Below are positions 18,103 to 26,298 of a stretch of DNA of 64,000 nt, piece after piece. Below the pieces are notes generated by a model. That model was not told the origin of the DNA, made no database searches, and saw only the letters and a program-made list of their open reading frames with translations. The position numbers were made by a program, and so were the translations under genes. This DNA is from JARIHD01 sp035758825 (lineage in GTDB: Bacteria > Patescibacteriota > Saccharimonadia > Saccharimonadales > UBA4665). Where the stretch lies: NCBI GenBank assembly GCA_035758825.1, contig DASTWA010000008.1, positions 279,437 through 343,436 on the forward strand, given 5' to 3'. Every line of letters begins with the position of its first letter. The stretch's first letter is position 1.

Positions 18103-18285
18103 CTGTCTATTTAAGCAAATCTTAGCGTAAGAGGTAAGACTAGGTTTCGATATACGAGCCGGTCAATGGCGTGCTTAATAGTACCCCGAGCAGTCATTAA
18201 CCCGTAAGAGGCGCCAGGCGATAGGTTTATCTCGTCCTATACTTCTCGTGGTAGTCGATGATGGTCAGTATTTCTCATACAAAGT

Positions 18286-18310
18286 AAAAAGCCGACCCAG
18301 TCGACTTTTA
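18286..18310 (-). terminator. Rho-independent-type terminator after tRNA-Leu
   Basis: On the minus strand the sequence forms AAAAGTCGAC-TGG-GTCGGCTTTTT: an interrupted stem closed by A/T pairs and ending in a T run, placed 12 bases after the tRNA-Leu CCA end. Confidence 0.6.
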
Positions 18311-18321
18311 AAATACATTCT

Positions 18322-18408
18322 TGGTGCGCGGGGCGGGAATCGAACCCGCACGCCCTTTCGGGCAGCTGATTTTAAGTCAACCTCGGCTACCAGTTACGAC
18401 ACCCGCGC
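18322..18408 (-). tRNA. tRNA-Leu (UAA)
   Basis: An 87-nt class II tRNA with CCA encoded. The acceptor stem GCGCGGG pairs with CCCGCGC, the anticodon loop CTTAAAA gives UAA, the long variable arm has a GCCC/GGGC stem, and the T-arm is GCGGGTTCGATTCCCGC. Confidence 0.95.
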
Positions 18409-18705
18409 AAGTCTGACCTTCTTATTCCTACCTCGATGTGTAGGCTGAAGGCTGTGGCAATTAGGACAGAGGATGCGCAGGTTTTCTAGTCTATTGTCTG
18501 AATGATCTCCGTTAATATGATCGAGCTCAACCGGTATACGACCGTCTTTAGACCGCTCTGCCCAACCACATAATTCACATATAAGCTTCTTGAAACCCTC
18601 AGCGATGAGTCTTTTCTTAAGCGAAAAACTTTGGTGCTGACTTTCACGAACTAGGAGTGACTCTATCGGTGCGGCCTGTTTTTTGGCATAGCAAAAACCT
18701 AACAT
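18394..18705 (-). CDS. HNH endonuclease domain protein between two tRNA genes
   Basis: From the ATG at 18705 (MLGFCYAKK, with AGGG ahead) the product is 103 aa. It contains KKRLIAEGFKKLICELCGW, the HNH core ELDHINGDHSDNRLENLRIL and CPNCHS, so both zinc CxxC pairs and the HNH histidines are intact. Related phage and mobile HNH proteins usually carry an extra N-terminal DNA-binding segment, so this may be a truncated form. The frame runs open upstream through the tRNA-Cys gene, which cannot be coding. The stop codon lies inside the 5' end of tRNA-Leu. Insertion of a homing-type gene between the two tRNAs is a reasonable inference. Confidence 0.75.
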   Translation of the reverse strand: MLGFCYAKKQAAPIESLLVRESQHQSFSLKKRLIAEGFKKLICELCGWAERSKDGRIPVELDHINGDHSDNRLENLRILCPNCHSLQPTHRGRNKKVRLARVS

Positions 18706-18740
18706 CACCTGCCCTAAATGCCAACGATTTAAAGTACTCT

Positions 18741-18814
18741 TGGAGGCACCAACCGGATTCGAACCGGTGTACAAGGTTTTGCAGACCTCTGCGTAACCAC
18801 TCCGCCATGGCGCC
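18741..18814 (-). tRNA. tRNA-Cys (GCA)
   Basis: 74 nt with encoded CCA. Acceptor GGCGCCA pairs with TGGTGCC (one G-T), the anticodon loop CTGCAAA gives GCA, and the T-arm ACCGGTTCGAATCCGGT is canonical. Confidence 0.95.
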
Positions 18815-18846
18815 ATACTTGGAATGATACGATAATACTACTATAT

Positions 18847-20661
18847 CTATACGGGGAGAGCAATCCGCCCTACGCGAGAGGCGAAATCGGGATATTTGGA
18901 AAGTGAGAGATGATCGCCCGCATCGCGAACCTTCAGCTTGCGGAGCGCGCGCCATGTTTCGCCTGGCATTGCAAGCACCTTGACCAAAGCATATTCGCCA
19001 CCGGTCGCCAAAACCTCCGGGATGTCACCGCGATGCTTCTCGGGTACGACACCATGCGCCCTAAAAGCCCGTTCGACACCAGATTCGTAGGCGTTTTTTG
19101 CGCGTTCCGCACCCTGAAGCAGCCACTCGATAATTTCTGGGTCGGCATCAACCTGCTCGGCAACCAACTGGTGGGCCATACGGGCCACGCCTCGGATGTA
19201 TGCCCAGTTCGGTGGCGCCCAAACGTTCTTGCTGCGTGGCTCCTTGCCATCCTTTTCCGCATCAGCATCCCGGCTACCGCCATCCCACTGCTGGGTGCTG
19301 TTTTCGGTGGTAGTAGCGATAATACCGCCTTCGTATAGCAGATCGCGCTCGGTCGCCTCAACGACACCGACAGTCTGCTCCAGGTTAGAGATGCCCACGT
19401 AGAGCGGATAAGACATCGCTGCCGAAACAATACGGGTCTGCTCGCCCTTAATAAAGTTGTGGTCACGGTAAATCTTGTCGTTAGGATCGTAGTTATAGGC
19501 GTTGATCGCCTCTACGCGGCGTCCCCACATGTCCCAGTATTTGGCAGCCATCGACAGACATTCTTCTGATGTCTTGCCATAAGCGCCGCCCATTGTAGCA
19601 GCAGCTTCATAGGCCATAGCCAGGGATTCTTCGTTGTAAGCCATAAGGCTGTTGAGGTCGACTGGAGCGATATCGGTGGTGTTAATGGTAGCCAGCGTTT
19701 GGCCGTCTTCGAACCAACGGCTGCTGTAATCCCAGCCGCTTGCCGCACCAGCGCGCAGGTCTCTGTAGACTTTGCTTAGTTTTGCCTCACGGATAGCGCC
19801 GGACAAGCCGGAAACTGCCAGTTCGGCCACCTCGATATCCTCTTTGTAAGATTCCAGGCGCGGGCCATCGGCATCGTCCCAATATCGGTTCAGGAATGAA
19901 CCGTCCGGCATACGGATAAGCGTCCGGTGAGCATGCGCCCTGCCGTCCAATGGCAATGCGGAAAGTTCTTCCATGCCGTCCATCCAGTAGCCCATGTGGT
20001 TCTTTTCCATGGCTGGAAGATAGCGAACCAACACTTCTGGGCCAAAGTGGTCGGCGAGCATCCGGACCTCATGAGAAAAGTAGTCCGGCTGGGCCCGGGT
20101 AGCATAAAAGTCAGCGCTGCCATTAAGCGGGTAACCGAAGCGGTTTATCTGGTACTCGGTGTTGTCTACGACATCGAGGACTTTGTCCCATTCGCCATCG
20201 GCAGCGTACCCCTTAGCCATCTGGTATCCGTCCCATAAGAATGAATGGCGCCCAAAACGGCCGGCGCCCGCTACTGCACGGTTGTACGGCAACCAGACAT
20301 CGAAATGCTTATTGTCGGTATTAGGAAAAATAAACTTCGGGCGCAACCATTCGGTGTAGTCGTCCAGGCTCATCCCAAATTTCGCCACTAGCGGCTCACT
20401 ATCTGCGGGCGTAACAGTAAAATGCTCATCAAAGAATGCCACATCCGAAAAGCCTGGCTCTTGGCATCGACGGGAATACTCCTCTTTTATGGCATCATAT
20501 GTCCACCCCTCGTTTGGCGTCGCGCACGCCAATGTCATGCCATCATAATATTTTTCACGCGCACCGATATACATCTGCCCCATAGGGCCAGGGTCGGGCG
20601 CAACAGTCAAAGGGTCTACTGGCGCCACATCAAATGGTGGTCTAAGCTCTAAGGTTTCCAT
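18847..20661 (-). CDS. GH37 trehalase-like glycosidase
   Basis: 604 residues without a signal peptide. An (alpha/alpha)6 glycosidase of the GH37 type is indicated by GRFGRHSFLWDGYQMAKGY (compare GRFREFYYWDSYfxxxGL), ESGWDYSSRWF-like text at about residue 320 (ASGWDYSSRWFEDGQ, carrying the presumed catalytic Asp), INTTDIAPVDLNSLM, and QQWDGGSRDAD. In the last one the usual QWDxPNGW is split by an insertion before NVWAPPNWAYIRG. It is longer than the second trehalase at 48156-49445 and clearly not its recent duplicate. Likely substrate is trehalose or a related alpha-glucoside; the inserted loop leaves specificity open. Confidence 0.8.
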   Translation of the reverse strand: METLELRPPFDVAPVDPLTVAPDPGPMGQMYIGAREKYYDGMTLACATPNEGWTYDAIKEEYSRRCQEPGFSDVAFFDEHFTVTPADSEPLVAKFGMSLDDYTEWLRPKFIFPNTDNKHFDVWLPYNRAVAGAGRFGRHSFLWDGYQMAKGYAADGEWDKVLDVVDNTEYQINRFGYPLNGSADFYATRAQPDYFSHEVRMLADHFGPEVLVRYLPAMEKNHMGYWMDGMEELSALPLDGRAHAHRTLIRMPDGSFLNRYWDDADGPRLESYKEDIEVAELAVSGLSGAIREAKLSKVYRDLRAGAASGWDYSSRWFEDGQTLATINTTDIAPVDLNSLMAYNEESLAMAYEAAATMGGAYGKTSEECLSMAAKYWDMWGRRVEAINAYNYDPNDKIYRDHNFIKGEQTRIVSAAMSYPLYVGISNLEQTVGVVEATERDLLYEGGIIATTTENSTQQWDGGSRDADAEKDGKEPRSKNVWAPPNWAYIRGVARMAHQLVAEQVDADPEIIEWLLQGAERAKNAYESGVERAFRAHGVVPEKHRGDIPEVLATGGEYALVKVLAMPGETWRALRKLKVRDAGDHLSLSKYPDFASRVGRIALPV

Positions 20662-21011
20662 GTGTATGGCCTGCTACAAGAATGAAGAAAACGTGTGTTT
20701 GTACAGATATAAGAAAGAAGGTAGAAACAGTCTAAAGTATCCCCAAGATCGCGTATTCACTGCGGTCTAAGTGTTCTCTAGCGTGAGGCTTGTCGCTTTC
20801 GCGACCTCATTCATAGCCTGTTCTCCTTACTTTGAAGATGATTCCATTATCCGCGCGGAACATCTGGCCGTCAATAGGATTGGTTTTTGTTTTGTGATAT
20901 CAATCACTAACCTTAGGCTAATGTCCAGCTAAGGCGGTGAAATTATTAACAGACGCCGCACGCAAAGTAACCTATTATGGCCTTATCCCTTAAGCAACGG
21001 AGGAGCACCCC
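20662..21011. other. 350-bp intergenic region
   Basis: No gene is supported here. It holds the upstream regions of two diverging genes and a short hairpin (GTCGC-TTTC-GCGAC, near 20790) inside a GAGG/CCTC-flanked stretch. GGAGGAGC just before 21012 is the ribosome-binding site of the next gene. Confidence 0.6.
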
Positions 21012-21164
21012 ATGGCAAAATATAGCAAAAAGGCACAGGAAGAAGTCGAAAAGACAATGCACGAACACAAGCATGAGGGCAAGTTCAAAAATCGCAAGCA
21101 GGCGGTCGCGGCCGGTCTGAGTAAAGCCCGGCAAAAGGGCGGCAAAGTCCCCAAAAAGGATTAG
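21012..21164 (+). CDS. Small DUF6496-type basic protein
   Basis: 50 residues beginning MAKYSKKAQEEVEKTMHEHK and ending SKARQKGGKVPKKD, with GGAGGAGC upstream. The YSKKAQExVExTMHExK ... RKQAxAxGLSxARxKGxKVPKK pattern is that of DUF6496 proteins, very basic small proteins of unknown role, possibly nucleic-acid binding. The next gene begins four bases after the stop. Confidence 0.85.
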   Translation: MAKYSKKAQEEVEKTMHEHKHEGKFKNRKQAVAAGLSKARQKGGKVPKKD

Positions 21165-21167
21165 CTC

Positions 21168-21482
21168 ATGGACAAATTTGAGCACCCTTGCCTTGACGCA
21201 TCCACGGACACAGAGCAACTCGGGCGGGCGATGGCCGGGCGGATTCTCGCTGGCATTGGCGCAGTAGACAAAGATTCGGTACCTGATGAGCACGATATGT
21301 ACATTGCCGCCCGTATTGCCGACAAGGTTGCCGGTGACAACCGATGCGAACCGTTCGCTACTGCTGCCAGTTACCTGCGGACGGCCAACGGCCTGGGCGT
21401 AGCAGCTTGCGCTCGGCGCTGGGCGTCGCTGGGCTGTCCAGACGAATGTCCGCTGTACAGCAAGCGGTATAGCGAAGCGTAA
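21168..21482 (+). CDS. Hypothetical protein, Cys-rich C terminus
   Basis: 104 residues starting immediately after the DUF6496 gene, so co-transcribed. It is Ala-rich and helical, with cysteines at EHPCLD, DNRCEP, AACARR and LGCPDECPLY. The last pair (CPDEC) resembles a metal or disulfide site. I recognise no family. Confidence 0.6.
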   Translation: MDKFEHPCLDASTDTEQLGRAMAGRILAGIGAVDKDSVPDEHDMYIAARIADKVAGDNRCEPFATAASYLRTANGLGVAACARRWASLGCPDECPLYSKRYSEA

Positions 21483-21673
21483 AAGCCGGTTTGCTTTATG
21501 CAAAGAAACGCGCTATAACGTCTATGTCCGTTTAATCGGCTCGTGCCGTAATCCACACACGAACTACTCCACGTCATACCATACGTCATCTTAGGCGTAT
21601 GGGTTTTAACTTTGGCGCGAGTAGTGCCGCCGGTCACAATCGGGCGACTTATGCAAACAATAAGGAGCCTTGT

Positions 21674-23749
21674 ATGCAACAACTAAAGCACTTACTCCTG
21701 CCCAGTTTTAAGGGGTACAAAAAGAAATGGCTAAAATCCGACCTGATGGCCGCTCTTGTCGTGACTGCTATCGCAATCCCTGAATCGCTTGGTTTTGCGA
21801 TTATCGTGGGGCTACCGGTGCAGGCTGGGCTGTACTGCGCACTGCTCGCGCCGATAATCTTTGCCATATTCACCTCCTCCAAGCATTTAGTGATTGGCGC
21901 CGACTCGGCAACGGCCGCTCTTGTCGCGGCGGGAGGTGCCGCAGTCGCCGCGGCCGGAACATCCGAGTATAGCAATGCGATTGCAGTACTAGGACTCGTA
22001 ACCGCGCTCGTGCTGTTTGCCATGTCCGCCGCCAGGCTGGGGTTCTTGGCTGACCTGATTTCCAAGCCGGTGCTTATCGGGTTTATATCCGGGGTCGGCG
22101 TCCAACTGCTTATCGGCAAACTACCAGAAATGCTTGGGCTGCATGCCAGCGGTGGACTATTCGACAAATTAAGCTTCTTAGCTTCAAATATACAGCATGC
22201 CGAACTGGCGCCGGCCATCCTGTCGGCCGCCATCGTCACCATCGTCATACTTGGCTGGAAGTTGCGCTGGCCAGGCGCTCTTATCGGATTAGGATTGGCA
22301 ATCATCGCCACCAAGCTATTTTCGCTGCACGACCTGGGCATAGAAGTCGTCGGTTCTGTGCCACAGGGCCTGCCGGCATTCCACGTTCCACACATCAGCT
22401 GGGACGTCGTAACCGAAGTACTGCCTGTCGCGCTCTCTATCGCCATCGTCATACTGGCCCAAAGTCTGGCGGTCATCCGCAATTCCGCCGCCAAGCACGA
22501 GGAAAAGGTCGATGACAATAAGGATCTCTTTGCGCTGGGCATGGCCAACGGAGCATCGGCATTGGTCGGCGGCTTCGCCGTCAATGGCAGCCCCCCACGC
22601 ACGTCGGCGGGCGAAATGGCGGGCGGGCGGTCGCAGCTCGTTAACGTCATCATGGCGCTGCTTATAGGTCTGGTCCTGCTGTTTGCTACCGGTCTCTTCG
22701 AATACGTTCCTTCTGCAGCGCTGGCGGCCATTGTATTTACGATTGGGCTACACTTGGTCAAATTCCACGACCTCAAGGATATCTTTATTGTTCGTCAGGG
22801 TGAATTTACCGTCGCATTGGCTGCTCTGAGTGCCGTAGCGCTTTTGGGCGTGCAAAAAGGCGTGATGATCGCCGTTGCACTGTCTCTGGTGGAACGCCTT
22901 CGTCGTCAGTATCGTCCGTCTGATGAACTGCTTTTGCATGACCAAAAATTCGCCGACTGGGCGAACGACCGCTTGCGCGGCAGCCATCGCAAACAATTCA
23001 ATGCGCCACCTGGGCTTCTGGTGTACCGCTTTAATGAATCGCTCTTCTTCGAAAATGCCGGATACTTCCTGGAGCGGGCGACCGATGCCGTCGCCTCAAC
23101 CAAGGAGCAGGTTATATACTTCGTCCTGGACGCCGGCGCCATTAACGATGTTGACTATACCGCCTCCAAAACTCTGCGCCAATTATATAACCAGCTCAGC
23201 AGTGACGACGTACAATTGGCCATCGCCCATGTGTCACCCAAGCTTCGTTCGTTGCTCAAGCGCTACGGCCTAGTCGAGCTTATCGGAGCCGAGCACATCT
23301 ATCCAAGCGTTCGGACGGCTATTGACAGTTACACCCGCACCCATGTGAGCAGCGCCTACCGCATACACACCCTCGGCCTGCCCAAAACTGAATATGTGGT
23401 TATTAGCGGCTCTGCACTGGAGCTTATGGGCATCCGCCAGACGAACGATGTAGACCTGGTCGTGAGCAAAAAAGCCTACGACGAGCTCCGCGATAACAAA
23501 TGGAAGGAATACGTTTTGGACGACGGCAAAAAAATCCTCAGCCAGCATGGCTACAAGATTATGCTCCGCTGGATGGGTCACGACTTGGCACGGCTCAAAA
23601 AGACTGCGCAAACAATTGAAGGGATTCCAGTCATGGGCCTCGACGATCTTATTGACTGCAAAACCCAGATGGGGCGCAAAAAAGACATCGAAGACATCAA
23701 ACTTATCCGGAAGCACAAGAAAGCTCAAAAAGAGTCCGGTAAAGCCTAA
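21674..23749 (+). CDS. SulP-family anion transporter with STAS and C-terminal nucleotidyltransferase-like domain
   Basis: The ATG at 21674 has AAGGAG six bases ahead, so the 25-residue longer frame is rejected; product 691 aa. Residues about 20-420 are the SulP transport core (AIPESLGFAIIVGLPVQAGL; ADSATAALVAAGGA; NGSPPRTSAGEMAGG), with about 12 membrane helices. A STAS domain follows (about 440-570: YFVLDAGAINDVDYTASKTL). The last ~115 residues are unexpected: ISGSALELMGIRQTNDVDLV and QMGRKKDIEDIKLI match minimal nucleotidyltransferase-fold proteins (GS ... DxD ... KDxxDI). The frame is continuous. The transported ion (sulfate, bicarbonate or other) cannot be read from the sequence. Confidence 0.9.
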   Translation: MQQLKHLLLPSFKGYKKKWLKSDLMAALVVTAIAIPESLGFAIIVGLPVQAGLYCALLAPIIFAIFTSSKHLVIGADSATAALVAAGGAAVAAAGTSEYSNAIAVLGLVTALVLFAMSAARLGFLADLISKPVLIGFISGVGVQLLIGKLPEMLGLHASGGLFDKLSFLASNIQHAELAPAILSAAIVTIVILGWKLRWPGALIGLGLAIIATKLFSLHDLGIEVVGSVPQGLPAFHVPHISWDVVTEVLPVALSIAIVILAQSLAVIRNSAAKHEEKVDDNKDLFALGMANGASALVGGFAVNGSPPRTSAGEMAGGRSQLVNVIMALLIGLVLLFATGLFEYVPSAALAAIVFTIGLHLVKFHDLKDIFIVRQGEFTVALAALSAVALLGVQKGVMIAVALSLVERLRRQYRPSDELLLHDQKFADWANDRLRGSHRKQFNAPPGLLVYRFNESLFFENAGYFLERATDAVASTKEQVIYFVLDAGAINDVDYTASKTLRQLYNQLSSDDVQLAIAHVSPKLRSLLKRYGLVELIGAEHIYPSVRTAIDSYTRTHVSSAYRIHTLGLPKTEYVVISGSALELMGIRQTNDVDLVVSKKAYDELRDNKWKEYVLDDGKKILSQHGYKIMLRWMGHDLARLKKTAQTIEGIPVMGLDDLIDCKTQMGRKKDIEDIKLIRKHKKAQKESGKA

Positions 23750-23771
23750 GTCGTCATCCGACCAAAGCGCG

Positions 23772-25223
23772 CTAACCGAAATACGTACGCAGCGCTGCCT
23801 TGAGATCGCTGATGAAGGCCGCATCGAAAGCACGTTTTTCGTCAGCGCTCATCTCGTCCCACGACTTAGTGCGTTCGGTCGCCACAAACGCGGCCGCCAA
23901 AGGATATCCTGACCCGTTATATGGCAAATCCAGCTTATCTTTGTCGATATACCCGTTGGCACGATTGCGAACAATCCGCACTTTGCCGTTCGGAAATGCA
24001 ATAGCAACACACTGTTCCACATAGGCGCTCATGTCTTCGAGGTTCGCTGTTTTGTGTTTGAGTAAATCCCAAAACTGCTCCTGGGTCGCTGTCTCCGGCA
24101 GTTCGCCCGCCCAACGACGGACGGCGACGCCTGGCTCACCATTCAGGGCTCGAATGAAGAACCCCGTATCATCAGCTATGGCCGGCAATCCGGTCATAAT
24201 GCACCATGCCCGTGCTTTTGCGGCGGCATTTTCTTCAAGTGAATGCATTCCCTCTGGGATATCAATCCGCGCATTTGGCATGACAAGCTCATAGTCGTTG
24301 CCAAGATATGCAATAAAATCCCCATACTTAGCCCGGTTTGACGTCCCTATAAGCACCTTTTTCTGGTCATACCCGGCCGGCTGCAAATAAGGCACAATCC
24401 GCTTCTTGGCAAAGCTGGTATACGAGGCCATATGGTCTGCTGCAAAGTTCGGCACAGACACGACTGTATATAGCGTAAGGCCAAGATTATCCTCGATCCG
24501 ATTAATAATTGCCCGTTCTCGCTCAATACGGGCCAGCTCATTGGAATCATCCATGAACACTTCGGGTTCACGCACCACTACGATCGTAGGTGTTATGCTG
24601 TGCGAAAGCAGCATGGTAACTCCGTCCTGAATGCTCTTCGTCTTAATATATTCCCCGTTGTAACCACTCTCTGTCAAAAGAATCACCTCTGTAGTATCTC
24701 GTACACGTTGCATTCTTTGGATGAACGGGGTGAAAATGGGATCAACTTCAGGGTCGGTCAAAACGCCGCCCACCTCCACAAATAAAACTTGGGGCTTACC
24801 GATTGCGGCCCACATGGTACATATCGTCATTTCAAGGTATAACGAAAGGTGCTGCTTAATCCGCAAATTTTCGTTTTCACCGTATGTGTCAATAAAATTC
24901 TTATAGAGCTCACCGCCCAGAATGTAGTGGTCCGCACCCCAAGTACGACCAGGATTAAATTGTTCATAGGTACCAAAATCGTCATGGCCGGGCGTAGTAT
25001 GCCGACCGCTCTTGTTAGTATTAAGAAGCCCATCAAACTTAATAACATCAGCATCATCGAGGCCTGCCAATAGCTGTGCCACTAATGTACCCTTGCCCAT
25101 ATCAGAGCGCGGATAGCTTAAGACGAAACAAATTTTAATGTCATCGGGCATTGCACACGTTTCGATTGTCTGCTTAATGTGGCGGACGGTCTTGTTTTTT
25201 AAGTGGAGGTCGCTTTCACTCAT
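23772..25223 (-). CDS. Fusion of a CTP-synthase-like P-loop domain with a Ham1/RdgB nucleotide pyrophosphatase
   Basis: 483 residues with AGGAG ahead of the ATG. Residues about 30-280 resemble the N-terminal amidoligase half of CTP synthase: P-loop-like SDMGKGTLVAQLLAGL, then FDGLLNTNKSGRHTTPGHDD (the IKIDPYLNxDxGTMxPxxHGE region). No glutaminase domain is present. Residues about 290-483 are a Ham1/RdgB NTP pyrophosphatase (GTSNRAKYGDFIAYLG; SLEENAAAKARAW; AIADDTGFFIRALNGEPGV), which removes ITP, XTP or dITP. The frame is unbroken. Joining a nucleotide-making and a nucleotide-cleaning module is unusual; the role of the first half is uncertain. Confidence 0.85.
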   Translation of the reverse strand: MSESDLHLKNKTVRHIKQTIETCAMPDDIKICFVLSYPRSDMGKGTLVAQLLAGLDDADVIKFDGLLNTNKSGRHTTPGHDDFGTYEQFNPGRTWGADHYILGGELYKNFIDTYGENENLRIKQHLSLYLEMTICTMWAAIGKPQVLFVEVGGVLTDPEVDPIFTPFIQRMQRVRDTTEVILLTESGYNGEYIKTKSIQDGVTMLLSHSITPTIVVVREPEVFMDDSNELARIERERAIINRIEDNLGLTLYTVVSVPNFAADHMASYTSFAKKRIVPYLQPAGYDQKKVLIGTSNRAKYGDFIAYLGNDYELVMPNARIDIPEGMHSLEENAAAKARAWCIMTGLPAIADDTGFFIRALNGEPGVAVRRWAGELPETATQEQFWDLLKHKTANLEDMSAYVEQCVAIAFPNGKVRIVRNRANGYIDKDKLDLPYNGSGYPLAAAFVATERTKSWDEMSADEKRAFDAAFISDLKAALRTYFG

Positions 25224-25348
25224 AGGTTCTCCTGAATCACTTTGAATATTCCGTCAACGGCAACTTGCGAGGAATCAACAATTTGATATGCAAGAGTAAA
25301 CAGCCGACCCCTAATAAAGTCTCACTGTGCGACCATAACCATGCGCGG

Positions 25349-25729
25349 TTAACCCTCGACTGCCACTTCAAATCCGCCGTATGCCATCTTTTTCATATCG
25401 CTTGGCATTTCAAAATCAGCCTGGTCCTTGTATGCCTCGTTCATTTCTGCCATAACCTTTTTGTTTACTTCGTCGCGATGCTTTTTTGAGTTAAAAATGA
25501 TAAAAGAAAACCAAACGTTTTCCTCGTTAGTGGCGCCAGCCATCTCCTTAAAGGCCCGGGACTTTAGGTCGCCCATTTCCTGTTGCTTAAGGTCGTCGCC
25601 CCGGCATTCGAAGTACTGAAGCGCGCCATGCCTCATCCAGGAATCCCGCCCCGTTTCTGCCATTTTGCGGTACTCGGCCTCTTTGCCTTTAGGGACCACG
25701 AGCACGAATCCGTCCACATATTTAGCCAT
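25349..25729 (-). CDS. DUF1428-family protein
   Basis: From the ATG at 25729 (MAKYVDGFVLVVPKGK, with AAGGGGG upstream) the product is 126 aa, the normal length for DUF1428. These are small dimeric ferredoxin-fold proteins of unknown function: YxDGFVxxVPxxxxxxYxxxA at the start and MKKMAYGGFEVAVE at the end fit the family. A frame extension to 25777 has no separate support. Confidence 0.88.
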   Translation of the reverse strand: MAKYVDGFVLVVPKGKEAEYRKMAETGRDSWMRHGALQYFECRGDDLKQQEMGDLKSRAFKEMAGATNEENVWFSFIIFNSKKHRDEVNKKVMAEMNEAYKDQADFEMPSDMKKMAYGGFEVAVEG

Positions 25730-25803
25730 CTTACTAACCCCCTTATTTAAATCTGTACCCTTAATTTTAGCATTCACGACCGCACAAATAGGACTCTGTC
25801 GCG

Positions 25804-26298
25804 CTAAGATCGCTCTCGGTCCAGAAGCGACTTCTTAAGCGTTGGCCCGTACAAGTAGCTGCCGATGCTGCCATCGCTTTTGAGTACGCGATGACAGGGT
25901 ACCAGCAAAATTAGCCGGTTGCGCCCGCATATTGTGCCCGCAGCCCGTACGGCAGCCGGGTTGCCCGCTGCCTGGGCCAACTGCTTATATGTCATTGTTT
26001 TGCCATACGGTATCGCGCTTATCGCGCTCCAGACCTTTTCTTGAAAAGGGCTGCCAATTTGCGCACGAAGAATAGCATCCAAAGCGTTTGGAACACCGGC
26101 ATAATAGTCAAGAATATGCCGTTGGTACGGATGTGCCTCTAACGCCTCAAGTATATGGTCTGCCGATGCGGCAGGTAATCTTGCCTCCAGATCAGATACG
26201 GCACCAAAGCCCGAAACCCTTACCACATCCTGCTCATCGGCAATCATATAAAACGGGCCGTCTGGCGTATGGGTTGTAATGAGATGCAGCCTGATCAT
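25804..26298 (-). CDS. ogt: Methylated-DNA-protein cysteine S-methyltransferase (Ogt type)
   Basis: 164 residues. It repairs O6-alkylguanine by suicidal transfer to the cysteine in LLVPCHRVLKSDGS. The preceding helix-turn-helix MTYKQLAQAAGNPAAVRAAG and the GSYLYGPTLKKSLL tail are typical. The ATG at 26298 overlaps the stop of the AlkA fusion by four bases (ATGA), which fixes the start over an upstream GTG/ATG frame at 26319 and makes a two-gene alkylation-repair operon. Confidence 0.93.
   Translation of the reverse strand: MIRLHLITTHTPDGPFYMIADEQDVVRVSGFGAVSDLEARLPAASADHILEALEAHPYQRHILDYYAGVPNALDAILRAQIGSPFQEKVWSAISAIPYGKTMTYKQLAQAAGNPAAVRAAGTICGRNRLILLVPCHRVLKSDGSIGSYLYGPTLKKSLLDRERS

Noticed and set aside
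18706..18816. N-terminal extension of the HNH frame to 18816
   Set aside because: This stretch is the tRNA-Cys gene; coding use of it is implausible.
20780..20810. A small RNA or riboswitch in the 350-bp gap before 21012
   Set aside because: Only one short hairpin is visible; no known riboswitch core could be recognised.
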